A stretch of DNA of 64,000 nucleotides from Actinoplanes campanulatus (GCF_014647795.1 NZ_BMPW01000034.1:1-64000), one strand, 5' to 3'. Numbered from the stretch's first letter, positions 1 to 8,088 are shown. Notes: generated by a model not told the origin, from the sequence alone. Made by a program: numbers and translations.

Positions 1-70
1 AGTTCGGGAACTTGAGGAAACGCCGGAGTGCGCGACGGGGGCCCCTCGGTTGCCGTCGGGTTGTGCAAGA

Positions 71-841
71 TCAGCCGCGGACGGCCACCACGAGCGGTCC
101 CCGGTCCCCTTCGATGATCCGGACCTTGACCCGGTAGTGCTCGGCCAGGTGCGGTTCGGTCAGCACCTCGGCGGGCGTGCCGGACGCGGCCACCCGGCCG
201 GCGGCCAGCAGGAACATCCGGTCGGCGTACTCGCCGGCGGTGGTCAGGTCGTGCATGGTGGCGAGGACGGTCAGGCCCCGCTCGGCGCGCAGCCGGTCCA
301 CCAGCTCCAGCACCTCCTGCTGGTGGCCGATGTCCAGGGCACTGGTCGGCTCGTCCAGCAGCAGGATCCCGGCGCCCTGGGCGAGCGCCCGGGCCAGGAA
401 GACCCGCTGCCGCTCCCCGCCGGAAAGGGTCTCGAGACGCCGCCCGGCGAAGGACTCCAGGTCCAGCGCGACCAGGACCTCCTCCACCGCGGCCAGGTCC
501 ATCGCCGACTCCCGGCCCAGCGGCGGGATGAACGGGGTACGCCCGAGCAGCACGTAGTCGAACACCCGCATGGCCGGCGGCACCACCGGCGACTGGAGCA
601 CCGTGGCCACCGCCTTGGCCCGTTCGCGCCGGGACAGGCGGTCGGCCGGGACGCCGTGCCACCGGACCGTCCCGCCGAACGCCAGCAGCCCGCCGATGGC
701 CCGCAGCGCGGTGGACTTGCCGGCCCCGTTCGGCCCGATGACGGTGACCCACTCGCCCTCGGCCACGTCCAGGTCCACACCGTCGACGATGAGGGTCCCG
801 TCCAGCCGTACCGTAAGTCCTTCGACCTCGATCGCGCTCAT
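71..841 (-). CDS. btuD: Cobalamin ABC transporter, ATP-binding protein BtuD
   Basis: Cytoplasmic ATPase subunit that powers vitamin B12 import with the BtuC permease and BtuF binding protein encoded just upstream. Visible motifs are Walker A GPNGAGKST, signature LSGGERQR and Walker B ILLLDEPT, in the usual order and at the usual length (256 aa) for FecE/BtuD-type ATPases. The start is the ATG of MSAIEVEGL; an earlier in-frame ATG lies inside the upstream repeat and is rejected. The Shine-Dalgarno-like GGAGG lies inside that repeat. The substrate is inferred from the cobalamin riboswitch in front of the operon; without it, haem or siderophore transport would fit equally well. Confidence 0.85.
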   Translation of the reverse strand: MSAIEVEGLTVRLDGTLIVDGVDLDVAEGEWVTVIGPNGAGKSTALRAIGGLLAFGGTVRWHGVPADRLSRRERAKAVATVLQSPVVPPAMRVFDYVLLGRTPFIPPLGRESAMDLAAVEEVLVALDLESFAGRRLETLSGGERQRVFLARALAQGAGILLLDEPTSALDIGHQQEVLELVDRLRAERGLTVLATMHDLTTAGEYADRMFLLAAGRVAASGTPAEVLTEPHLAEHYRVKVRIIEGDRGPLVVAVRG

Positions 842-918
842 GGCGCCACCTCCGCTTCGCTCCGGCGGCGCCATGAGTTCAAAACTGAGCCCGATGATTC
901 ACTCGCAAGCTCGCTCAT
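839..918 (-). repeat. Intergenic repeat copy A (btuC/btuD junction)
   Basis: An 80-base unit reading ATGAGCGAGCTTGCGAG at its start and GGCGCCATG at its end on the minus strand. It begins exactly on the ATGA overlapping the btuC stop and ends on the btuD start codon. A 79-base copy with a handful of differences sits at 1962-2040. CTCATGGCGCC and GGCGCCATGAG form an 11-bp inverted repeat around the btuD ribosome-binding region. A 26-codon mini-ORF (from MSELASES) runs from the btuC stop to an ATGA overlap with btuD. Confidence 0.8.
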
Positions 919-1964
919 GACGGCACCGCCCGGTTCGTCCGCAGCACCAGCACGAAGAAGGGCGCGCCGAGAAACGCCGTGACCACTCCGATCGGGATCT
1001 CCGCGTCTCCGCCCGCGGTCCGGGCGACCAGGTCGGCGAGGACCAGGAAGGCTGCCCCGAACAGCAGCGACAGCGGCAGCAGCGCCCGGTAACTCGGGCC
1101 GGCCATGAGTCGCAGCGTGTGCGGCACGATGATCCCGACGAAGCCGATCAGCCCGGAGGCGCTGACCGCGGCGGCGGTGCCCAGCGAGGCCGCGATGATC
1201 AGCAGGTAGCGGGACCGCTGCGGGTGTAGGCCCAGGCTGGTCGCCTCGGCGTCGCCGACGGTCAGCACGTCCAGCTCGCGGCGCTGGGTCAGCACGATCA
1301 CGGCGGTCACCAGCACGTAGGGCAGGATCACCCGCACCTCGTGCCAGCCCGCGGTGGACAGCCGGCCGAGCGTCCAGGAGAACACCTCACGGACCGACTC
1401 GACGTTTCGTTGCAGCAGGTAGGTCTGCGCCGCGGACAGGAACGCCGACACCGCGACCCCGGCCAGGATCAGGGTGGCGGGCGACCGGTCCCGGCCCCCG
1501 GCCGCGCCGAGCAGCCAGGTGAGGGCCACCGCGCCGACCGCGCCCACGAACGCCGCCATCGGCGCCCCGATCGGCAGTTCGGTGACCTCGCCGGTGGCCC
1601 GCAGGACGATCACCGCGGTCACCCCGAGACCGGCGCCGGCCGCCACCCCGAGCAGGTGCGGATCGGCCAGCGGGTTGCGGAAGGCGCCCTGGTAGGCGGC
1701 GCCGGCCAGGGCCAGCATCGAGCCGACCAGCGCGCCCAGCACCACGCGGGGCAGCCGGAGCTGGGTGAGGATCGCGACCTCACGGTCGGTCAGGCCGCTG
1801 TCCAGGCGTACCCCCGGAAGGAGATTGAGCATCTCCACCGCGACGCCGCCGGGCGGCAGCCGGACCGACCCGAAGGCCAGCGCCAGGACCATCGCGCACA
1901 GCAGCGTGAGCACCCCGGCCGCCAGCCACGCCGGGCGCAGCCCGGCAGGCCGGCGCAAGCTCAT
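915..1964 (-). CDS. btuC: Cobalamin ABC transporter permease BtuC
   Basis: FecCD/BtuC-family inner-membrane permease, 349 aa, about ten hydrophobic segments, typical for the family. The MLALAGAAYQGAFRNPLADPHLLG stretch (residues about 80-105) contains the family's conserved NPLADP motif, and the C-terminal part has GLIGFVGIIVPH. The start is the ATG of MSLRRPAG, directly after the repeat; the longer frame reads into the repeat and is not used. It couples BtuF-delivered substrate to BtuD. The B12 assignment rests on the upstream riboswitch. Confidence 0.85.
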   Translation of the reverse strand: MSLRRPAGLRPAWLAAGVLTLLCAMVLALAFGSVRLPPGGVAVEMLNLLPGVRLDSGLTDREVAILTQLRLPRVVLGALVGSMLALAGAAYQGAFRNPLADPHLLGVAAGAGLGVTAVIVLRATGEVTELPIGAPMAAFVGAVGAVALTWLLGAAGGRDRSPATLILAGVAVSAFLSAAQTYLLQRNVESVREVFSWTLGRLSTAGWHEVRVILPYVLVTAVIVLTQRRELDVLTVGDAEATSLGLHPQRSRYLLIIAASLGTAAAVSASGLIGFVGIIVPHTLRLMAGPSYRALLPLSLLFGAAFLVLADLVARTAGGDAEIPIGVVTAFLGAPFFVLVLRTNRAVPS

Positions 1965-2040
1965 GGCGCCGGCTCCGCTGCGCTCCGGCGTCGCCATGAG
2001 TTCAAGACTGAGCCGATGATTCGCTCGCAAGCTCGCTCAT
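1962..2040 (-). repeat. Intergenic repeat copy B (btuF/btuC junction)
   Basis: Second copy of the unit at 839-918, 79 bases, placed identically: it starts on the ATGA that overlaps the btuF stop codon and ends on the btuC ATG. A one-base deletion relative to copy A shortens the internal mini-ORF to 12 codons (MSELASESSAQS). The hairpin arms around GGCGCC are nearly conserved, with one mismatch. Confidence 0.8.
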
Positions 2041-2957
2041 TGGGGAACCTTGCTCACCGCGTCCCCGACGGCCTTGACCAGATCGACGGTACGGGGACCC
2101 CAGCGCGAGGCGATGTCGTCGTCGAGGGCGTAGATCTGCCCCTTGCCGACCGCGGCGATCGACGACCAGCCGGGCCGCGCCTTCACCGTCTCCGGGGACT
2201 GCTGGCAGCACTTGGAGTCGGCCAGGAAGATCGTGTCCGGGTTCGCCTGGACCAGCGACTCCTGGGCGAGCTGCGGGTAGCCGCCGAGCTTGCCGTCCGG
2301 GTCGGCGGCGTCGGCCACGTTGGCCATCCCGAAGAGGTTGAAGACCGAGCCGATGAAGGTCTTCGAGGTGGCCGAGTACAGGTCCGGGCCCAGTTCGTAG
2401 TAGTAGCTGAGCGGCTTGCTCCGGGCCGGCACCGACTTGACGATCTTGTCGATGTCCGCGGCCATCCGCTCGTTCAGCGCCTTCGCCTCGGCCGGGTGAC
2501 CGGTGAGCGCGCCGAGCTCGGTGATCTCCCGGTAGGTGTCGTCGAGGGTGGCGGCGGCCGGTGACACGAACGCCGGGATCGACAGTTTGCCGAGCTGGGC
2601 CACGATGCCGTCGGAGTCGTTGGACAGCACCACGAGGTCCGGGTCCTTGGCCGCGATCGCCTCGGCGTTCGGCTTGAAACCGGACAGGTCGGTCTTCGGC
2701 GCGTCGGCCGGGTAGGTGGACTGGTCGTCGACCGCGGTGACCTGCGACCCGGCGCCGATCGCGTAGAGCATCTCGGTGGCCGTCGGGCTCAGCGACACGA
2801 TCTTCGCGGGCGGGGCGGCCAGGGTCACGGCACCGACCGTGACGGGGTACGCCCCGGCGGCGGAGCTGGACGCGGTGGCGGGCGTGGGTTCGTCGCCCGC
2901 ACATCCGGTGAGGAACAGTGCGGTGGCCGCTATGGCAGCTGTGAGCAGGCGTTTCAT
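2037..2957 (-). CDS. btuF: Cobalamin-binding lipoprotein BtuF
   Basis: Extracellular substrate-binding lipoprotein of the B12 importer, 306 aa. The N-terminus MKRLLTAAIAATALFLTGC is a lipoprotein signal with lipobox LTGC; the rest reads as a periplasmic binding domain (VSLSPTATEMLYAIGAG near residue 55, then DLVVLSNDSDGIV), the fold of BtuF and siderophore receptors. The chosen ATG has AGGAGG six bases upstream; the longer frame starts inside the riboswitch leader and is rejected. It is the first gene of btuF-btuC-btuD and should be switched off by B12 through the riboswitch. Confidence 0.85.
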   Translation of the reverse strand: MKRLLTAAIAATALFLTGCAGDEPTPATASSSAAGAYPVTVGAVTLAAPPAKIVSLSPTATEMLYAIGAGSQVTAVDDQSTYPADAPKTDLSGFKPNAEAIAAKDPDLVVLSNDSDGIVAQLGKLSIPAFVSPAAATLDDTYREITELGALTGHPAEAKALNERMAADIDKIVKSVPARSKPLSYYYELGPDLYSATSKTFIGSVFNLFGMANVADAADPDGKLGGYPQLAQESLVQANPDTIFLADSKCCQQSPETVKARPGWSSIAAVGKGQIYALDDDIASRWGPRTVDLVKAVGDAVSKVPQ

Positions 2958-2984
2958 CGGTCCTCCTGTCGGCCGGTCAGGTGG

Positions 2985-3165
2985 TGCTTCGCCGACAGGG
3001 GCCACGCTGGCCGCCGCCCGCGAGGCGCCCCTCCCCGGGAGCGCTGAATCGCGACCGACGCCCAGGCGACCTGGCTAGACCTCCGAAGAGGGATCACAGT
3101 TGCGGGACAGCGCCGGTTTCACACCGGCTTCGCTGCGGCGCGGTCCCTGAAACGCTAACCCACGG
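2985..3165 (-). promoter_or_regulatory. Cobalamin (AdoCbl) riboswitch
   Basis: On the minus strand the leader carries hallmark cobalamin riboswitch elements: GGTGTGAAACCGGCGCTGTC, then CCCGCAACTGTGATCCC, then a B12-box-like AGCCAGGTCGCCTGG. They lie in the canonical order between the btuF start and the next gene upstream. The outer ends are approximate. The expression region near the btuF Shine-Dalgarno (GCCGACAGGAGG; a GCCGAC copy complements CTGTCGGC about 40 bases upstream) suggests translational control. Confidence 0.9.
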
Positions 3166-3187
3166 CCGTCCCGCAGCCTCAACGGCA

Positions 3188-3799
3188 TCACATGACGAGC
3201 CTTCCGGTCACATCGTCCGCGCTGATCAGGCCCCAGTGGCGGGAGTCCTGGGCCACCGGGCGGCTGTCACCGAGCACGTAGACGGCGCCGTCCGGGACGG
3301 TGACCGGAGCGCACTCGGTGCCGACCACCTGGGACTCGAACGACAGGTACGGCTCGTCGAGCGCCGTGCCGCCCCGCAGCACCCGCCCGTCCCGGCACTC
3401 GATGCGGTCACCGGGCAGGCCGATGACCCGGAGCAGGGTCTCGTGCCCGGGCGCATCCGGGATCGGGAGAGCGACGATGTCGCCGTGGTCGATGCCGGTC
3501 ACCCGGTAGCCGATCCGGTCGACCAGGTGGCGGCTCGTGACGGCGAGGGTCGGAGTCATGGCGTTGCTCGGCACGAACCAGACCGAGAAGGAGAACGACG
3601 TGGTCACGGCGAGCAGCACGGCGGCCAGCGCGCCCCCGTAGGCGACCGGCCGCTCCCGCACCGCCACCCACAGGCCGCCGGCCGTCCAGCGCAGCGCCGC
3701 CCAGGTCCCGGTCGTCTGATCGAACTCGGCCAGCACCGCTTCACCCCACGGCTTGCCCGTGACCGCGAGCTTCAAGAGCCGGTACAGCATCCGCCTCAT
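3188..3799 (-). CDS. Signal peptidase I-like (S26) membrane protein lacking catalytic residues
   Basis: 203 aa. An N-terminal ~50-residue cytoplasmic part, one membrane segment (about residues 54-72, GGALAAVLLAVTTSFSFSVW), then an S26 fold. Signal peptidase boxes are clear: PSNAMTPTL (box B), LLRVIGLPGDRIE (box D) and GDSRPVAQDSRHWG (box E). In active enzymes box B reads PSxSMxPT with Ser as nucleophile, and box D begins KRVIGLPGD with Lys as general base. Here these are Ala (codon GCC) and Leu, so proteolysis by the usual Ser/Lys dyad is not possible. The start overlaps the PadR stop by four bases, so the two are co-translated. Role unknown; it may bind rather than cut signal-peptide-like sequences. 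Confidence 0.8.
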   Translation of the reverse strand: MRRMLYRLLKLAVTGKPWGEAVLAEFDQTTGTWAALRWTAGGLWVAVRERPVAYGGALAAVLLAVTTSFSFSVWFVPSNAMTPTLAVTSRHLVDRIGYRVTGIDHGDIVALPIPDAPGHETLLRVIGLPGDRIECRDGRVLRGGTALDEPYLSFESQVVGTECAPVTVPDGAVYVLGDSRPVAQDSRHWGLISADDVTGRLVM

Positions 3800-4122
3800 G
3801 CCGGCCTCACGATCGCCAGGCTGGTGCCCCGGCGGGCCGCGACCTTGGCCGCCGCGTCGGCCAGCCGGACCCGGGCCAGCGCCACCCCGTCGCCGGTCAG
3901 CCGGTAGGTGTGCCGGGGCGGGCGGCCCGGCTGGTCGGAGGGCTCCCAGCCGGCCTCCAGCAGCGCCTGCTCGGTGAGGCGCATCAGGATCGGGTAGAGC
4001 GTCCCGGACGCCAGGCCGGTCTCCCGGCTCAGGTCGTAGCCGTAACGCCAGGTGGACGGGTCCTTCATCAGCGCCCCGAAGAGCCGCAGGGTCTGCGGCG
4101 AGGCATGCGGTGTCCTCGGCAT
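3796..4122 (-). CDS. PadR-family transcriptional regulator
   Basis: 108-aa winged-helix regulator. TLRLFGALMKDPSTWRYGYDLSRETGLASGTLYPILMRL is the PadR DNA-binding domain, with recognition helix SGTLYPIL; the wing ends in RHTYRLTGDG. The C-terminal dimerisation helix is short, as in compact PadR proteins. It is the first gene of a two-gene unit with the signal-peptidase-like gene. The promoter region just upstream holds an inverted repeat overlapping a TTGACT -35 hexamer, which suggests autorepression. Confidence 0.85.
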   Translation of the reverse strand: MPRTPHASPQTLRLFGALMKDPSTWRYGYDLSRETGLASGTLYPILMRLTEQALLEAGWEPSDQPGRPPRHTYRLTGDGVALARVRLADAAAKVAARRGTSLAIVRPA

Positions 4123-4143
4123 GACAGAAACTCTACATAACTC

Positions 4144-4158
4144 GACTTACCCGAAGTC
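4144..4158. promoter_or_regulatory. Candidate PadR operator/promoter
   Basis: GACTTACCCGAAGTC is a 5-bp inverted repeat with a 5-bp spacer. On the minus strand it overlaps a TTGACT -35-like hexamer, followed 15 bases later by TATGTA, ahead of the padR start. Position and symmetry fit an autoregulatory site. The assignment is inference. Confidence 0.4.
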
Positions 4159-4162
4159 AAGG

Positions 4163-4187
4163 GGCCGGCATCGATCAGATGCCGGCT
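4163..4187 (-). terminator. Hairpin terminator after the DUF4229 gene
   Basis: GCCGGCAT and ATGCCGGC form a perfect 8-bp stem with a 7-base loop immediately after the stop codon of the 4187-4498 gene, before the padR promoter. Confidence 0.6.
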
Positions 4188-4498
4188 CAGGAGTTCTTGC
4201 CGTGCTCCACGACGTCGGCGGCAGCCACCCGGTCCCCCGCGGCGGCCGCGTCCTCGTCACCGGCGAGCGCCGAGCGCAGCCGGTCCTTCTCCGCGGTGCG
4301 GCGGGCCGCCATCTCGCCGAGCTGCTCGGCCATCTCGTCACGCCACCGGCGCAGCAGGATGAACGAGAGAGCCGCCGAGGCGACGAACGCCACCATGGCG
4401 CAGACCAGGACGTTCAACGGCGTCAGGAGGAACAGCACGGCGAAGGCGGCCACGAACAGTCCGAGGCGGCCGAGCGTGTACTTGACGGCGGGCTTCAT
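4187..4498 (-). CDS. DUF4229 membrane protein
   Basis: 103-aa protein with two hydrophobic helices (LGLFVAAFAVLFLLTPLNVLV and CAMVAFVASAALSFILL, residues about 12-50) followed by a charged tail starting RRWRDEMAEQLGEMAARRTAEKDR. This is the pattern of DUF4229, a family found in actinobacteria, often near menaquinone genes as here (mqnE is two genes away). The function is not known. Confidence 0.7.
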   Translation of the reverse strand: MKPAVKYTLGRLGLFVAAFAVLFLLTPLNVLVCAMVAFVASAALSFILLRRWRDEMAEQLGEMAARRTAEKDRLRSALAGDEDAAAAGDRVAAADVVEHGKNS

Positions 4499-4510
4499 GC
4501 GATATCCCCC

Positions 4511-4921
4511 TCAGCCGGACCGGTGACTGAGCCACCGGAGGCCGTAGAACCAGACCAGGCAGTACACGACCGTACCGGTCAGGGCGCCGGAGCCGCCGCT
4601 GACCAAGGGCGGAGCGACCTCGGACACCACACCGGCCACGGTCATCCCGGCCGCGACACCGAAGCCGGCGGCCAGGCCACTCACCATGATCCGGTGTGCG
4701 CCGAAGCCCTCGGCCCGGAACTCCTCGACGAAAAGCCAGACGGGAAGGATCAGCGCGAGCCAGCCGTTCGACTCACCGAACTCACCGAGGCCGGTCAGCG
4801 CCATCACCGCCTCGAATATCAACAGTACGGCGGCGCCGGCGGCCAGCCCGGCGAAGGCGGAACCCAGCAGGTCACCGATCGTCGCCAGGCGGCCGGTCGC
4901 GTCCTTCTTCAGCTGGGTCAT
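4511..4921 (-). CDS. Hypothetical integral membrane protein
   Basis: 136 aa with four hydrophobic segments (FAGLAAGAAVLLIFEAVMAL, WLALILPVWLFVEEF, MVSGLAAGFGVAAGMTVAGVV, LTGTVVYCLVWFYGL). The start is placed at the ATG of MTQLKKDATG; the frame is open for 16 more codons upstream. It lies between mqnE and the DUF4229 gene on the same strand with gaps of about 12-22 bases, so it is probably in the same transcript. I do not recognise a family. Confidence 0.6.
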   Translation of the reverse strand: MTQLKKDATGRLATIGDLLGSAFAGLAAGAAVLLIFEAVMALTGLGEFGESNGWLALILPVWLFVEEFRAEGFGAHRIMVSGLAAGFGVAAGMTVAGVVSEVAPPLVSGGSGALTGTVVYCLVWFYGLRWLSHRSG

Positions 4922-4943
4922 CAACGTCACCGTCCGTAGGGGG

Positions 4944-6113
4944 TCAGGCCCAGATCTTCTGGGGCTCACTGCGGCGCTCGGCCAGCTTCGGCGCCTTCTC
5001 GTACTCGCGTACCACCTGATAACGAGTGTCCCGCTCGACCGGCTGGAATCCGGCGTCCCAGATCAGATCGAGCAGGTCCTCGCGGTGCATGGTGTGCGGC
5101 GTGCCGTACGAGTCGGCGTCGTGGGTGATCTTGTACTCCACCACCGAGCCGTCCAAATCGTCGGCGCCGAAGTTGAGCGACAACTGGGCCACCGAGAGAC
5201 CGTGCATGACCCAGAAGCACTTCACGTGCGGCACGTTGTCGAACATCAGCCGGGACACCGCGAACGTCTTGAGCGACTCGGCCGGCGCCGCCATCGTGGT
5301 GCGCTCCTGGATCCGGTTACGGACCTTGCCGTCCGCCGAGTCGTGGAAGTCGTGCTGGTAGCGCAGCGGGATGAAGACCGCGAACCCACCGGTCTCGTCC
5401 TGGAGCTCGCGCAGCCGCATCACGTGGTCGACCCGGTGCCGCGGTTCCTCGATGTGCCCGTACAGCATGGTGGCGGGCGTCTTCATGCCCCTCTCGTGGG
5501 CCAGCCGGTGGATCCGGGACCAGTCCTCCCAGTGGCACGCGTGGTCGACGATGTGCTGCCGGACCTCCCAGTCGAAGATCTCGGCGCCGCCACCGGTCAG
5601 CGACTCCAGGCCGGCGTCCATCAGCTCGTCCAGGATCTCGCCGGCCGACAGCCCACTGATCTTCTCGAACCACTGCACCTCGGTCGCGGTGAAGCACTTG
5701 AGCTTCACGTTCGGCAGCGCGGCCTTCAGCTCACGCAGTACCTTCGGGTAGTACCGCCAGGGAAGGGTGGGGTGCAGGCCGTTGACGATGTGCAGCTCGG
5801 TGAGCTGCTCGTCCTCCATCTCCTTGGCCTTACGGACGGCCTCGTCGATGCGCATCGTGTACGCGTCCTTCTCGCCCGGCTTGCGTTGGAAGGAGCAGTA
5901 CGCGCAGCTGGCCGAGCAGACGTTGGTGAGGTTGAGGTGCCGGTTGACGTTGAACATCACCCGGTCACCGTTCAGCTCGGTGCGCCTGTGGTGCGCCAGG
6001 CGGCCGAGCCAGGCGAGATCGTCGCATTCATAGAGCGCGACACCGTCCTCGCGGCTCAGCCGCTCACCGGCGTAGACCTTCGCTTCCAGCTCACGCTTCA
6101 ACCCCGCATCCAT
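4944..6113 (-). CDS. mqnE: Aminofutalosine synthase MqnE (radical SAM)
   Basis: Radical SAM enzyme of the futalosine menaquinone pathway; it joins SAM-derived adenosyl radical to 3-[(1-carboxyvinyl)oxy]benzoate to give aminofutalosine. 389 aa, usual family length. The cluster motif CSASCAYCSF (CxxxCxxC) is at about residues 66-75, followed by ELHIVNGLHPTLPWRYY and the MqnE-type TGGGAEIF motif. The start is taken at MDAGLKRELEAK, with the longer frame disfavoured. Further menaquinone genes (ubiX, prenyltransferase, ubiD) lie at 15.9-20.0 kb. Confidence 0.9.
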   Translation of the reverse strand: MDAGLKRELEAKVYAGERLSREDGVALYECDDLAWLGRLAHHRRTELNGDRVMFNVNRHLNLTNVCSASCAYCSFQRKPGEKDAYTMRIDEAVRKAKEMEDEQLTELHIVNGLHPTLPWRYYPKVLRELKAALPNVKLKCFTATEVQWFEKISGLSAGEILDELMDAGLESLTGGGAEIFDWEVRQHIVDHACHWEDWSRIHRLAHERGMKTPATMLYGHIEEPRHRVDHVMRLRELQDETGGFAVFIPLRYQHDFHDSADGKVRNRIQERTTMAAPAESLKTFAVSRLMFDNVPHVKCFWVMHGLSVAQLSLNFGADDLDGSVVEYKITHDADSYGTPHTMHREDLLDLIWDAGFQPVERDTRYQVVREYEKAPKLAERRSEPQKIWA

Positions 6114-6278
6114 GCGGTCGAGGGTACGTCCCGTCACTCGAGTGGCCCGCGGCACCGTTGAGTCGAATAATTCTCAGCATGCTTTCACCTTCATTGGATC
6201 GACATGGGTGCGCGGCTTGCGGTATGAACCAGTAGGAACGACAAGCGGCGGTCGTCCACCGACGCGGACGGGGAGCTG

Positions 6279-7904
6279 ATGTCCAAGGCATTGCGGCACG
6301 GATCGCCGAATCGCATGCGCTTCGTGCGGTCCCGCTTTCGACCTGTCGTGTGCTCAGCCGCGGTCGCGGCCGCGATCGCAGCGCTCTTCCAGCCGATCCC
6401 GGCGATGGCCGATCCGGTCTCGGTGACCGGCTCCACCTCGGTGCCGGACGCCGGGGCACGCCCCCCGCAGCTCGCCTCGCTCGTCCTCCCCGGCACGCAG
6501 ACCGCCAGCCCCACCCCGACCACCCCTTCGCTCATCACGCCCGGAGTCGTCGCCAGCCCGGTCATTCAGAAGGTGGAGAAGGGCCGCGCCGAGATCGCCG
6601 CCCTCGGCGACCAGCTCATCCGGCTCGGCCAGGATCGCGACCTCGCCCAGACCCACCTCACCGCCGCGGCACAGCGGGTCACCGAGACCCAGCAGGCCGC
6701 CGCCCAGGCGAAGACGATTGCCGCCGAGGCCGCCGCCGCCACCATGCAGGAGGCCGCCGCCCTGCCGCCCGGCGCCCTCGACTCCGGTCTGCTCGACCTC
6801 GACGCGCTGTCCCGCATGCAGCTTGGTGACGCCACGTCGTACGAGGCGGCCGCCTCACGCCTGGCCGCCGCCGAGGCCGCGGTGAAGACCGCCACCGAGG
6901 AGCACCTGCTCGCCAACAACCGGCACAGCAGCCTCACCGCGCAGTGGACCGCTCTGAACACGCAGCTCGGCCGCAAACAGGCGGCCCAGAAGAAGTATGA
7001 AGACGAGCACCGCGCCGAGATCAGCGCCGCCGAGAGCACGGCGAACGCGGCTGACCAGCAGCTCGGCGCCGAGTACCTGGCCGGTTCCCAGGAGGGCCGC
7101 GACGCCGACCCCCGCGCGGTGAAGGCGCTCGAGTTCGCGCTGGCCCAGCGCGGCGATCCGTATGTGTGGTCCGAGGAGGGCCCGGACCGGTACGACTGCT
7201 CCGGCCTGATGTACGCGGCCTACCGCTCCACCGGCTACCCGCTCGTCCGGGTCTCCCGCGATCAGTACTACCAGACCCGCGACCGGGTGGTCTCCCGCTA
7301 CTCGCTGCTCCCCGGCGACCTGCTCTTCTTCAGCTCCTCCAGCAGCTGGACGGGCATTCACCACGTCGCCATGTATGCGGGCGAGGGCATGATGGTCGAG
7401 GCCCCGCGGACCGGCCTGAACGTCCGTCTCACCCCGGTCCGGTGGAGCCGCCTGTTCGCGGCGACCCGGGTGTACGGGTCGATCGAGGGTGACACCGAGA
7501 CGCCGGACCTCGGCGCTCCCGACCCGGACGAGCCGGCCACCTCGTCGCCGAGCCCGAGTTCGACCACCAGCAAGCCGCCGACCAGCCCGTCGAGCAGCCC
7601 GTCGAGCAGCAAGACGCCGAAACCGAGCTCGTCCAGTTCGACGTCCCCCTCGACGTCGCCGTCGACGTCGCCGTCGACGTCCACCTCGCCGTCGCCGTCG
7701 GCCAGCCCGTCGGCGAGTCCCACCCCCAAGCCGTCCGACAGCACGATCCCGGTGACCACGCCGACCCCGGGCGGAAGCGCTTCGTCGTCCTCGGCCGCCG
7801 CGACGACGTCGTCGGCCGGCTCCGCGTCCGTGACGTCAGCGTCGAAGACCGCCGCCACGTCCGATTCGAAATCCGCCTCCCCGTCCGCTTCGTCCAGCGG
7901 CTGA
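6279..7904 (+). CDS. Secreted NlpC/P60 peptidoglycan endopeptidase
   Basis: 541 aa. Residues 1-45 look like an export signal ending ...PIPAMADP. A coiled-coil, Ala-rich region (about 85-270) precedes an NlpC/P60 domain (about 280-400) with catalytic Cys in DCSGLMYAAYRSTGY and His in WTGIHHVAMYAG; this organisation is that of RipA/RipC-like D,L-endopeptidases that cut stem peptides during cell separation. The last ~140 residues are low-complexity Ser/Thr/Pro, probably a wall-spanning linker. GGGGAG lies upstream of the ATG. It is transcribed divergently from mqnE. Confidence 0.85.
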   Translation: MSKALRHGSPNRMRFVRSRFRPVVCSAAVAAAIAALFQPIPAMADPVSVTGSTSVPDAGARPPQLASLVLPGTQTASPTPTTPSLITPGVVASPVIQKVEKGRAEIAALGDQLIRLGQDRDLAQTHLTAAAQRVTETQQAAAQAKTIAAEAAAATMQEAAALPPGALDSGLLDLDALSRMQLGDATSYEAAASRLAAAEAAVKTATEEHLLANNRHSSLTAQWTALNTQLGRKQAAQKKYEDEHRAEISAAESTANAADQQLGAEYLAGSQEGRDADPRAVKALEFALAQRGDPYVWSEEGPDRYDCSGLMYAAYRSTGYPLVRVSRDQYYQTRDRVVSRYSLLPGDLLFFSSSSSWTGIHHVAMYAGEGMMVEAPRTGLNVRLTPVRWSRLFAATRVYGSIEGDTETPDLGAPDPDEPATSSPSPSSTTSKPPTSPSSSPSSSKTPKPSSSSSTSPSTSPSTSPSTSTSPSPSASPSASPTPKPSDSTIPVTTPTPGGSASSSSAAATTSSAGSASVTSASKTAATSDSKSASPSASSSG

Positions 7905-7993
7905 GCCAGTCGCGCCGGCGAAAATCCAGTAGTACGCCCGGAAAACGGCCCATCCGTCGATCGGACAACCGTCCCGGAGTGGGTGCCGCTGAT

Positions 7994-8014
7994 GCCGGGT
8001 GTGTTCACACCGGC
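7994..8014. repeat. Short palindrome in the promoter region of the proline-rich gene
   Basis: GCCGGGTGTG and CACACCGGC flank TT, a nearly perfect palindrome about 75 bases before the 8089 start, followed by a TAAGGT hexamer. It could be an operator or a terminator for the preceding NlpC gene; no run of T follows. Confidence 0.35.
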
Positions 8015-8088
8015 TGATGTGGCACGGTTAAGGTCAGCGCCCGACGTCCGAAACCGTCGGCAGCGGTGGTCGGTTCGGGAGGATTTCC

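Noticed and set aside
6114-6278. c-di-AMP (ydaO) riboswitch before the NlpC/P60 gene
   Set aside because: Actinobacterial wall hydrolases often have one, but the gap is short and I could not find its conserved blocks.
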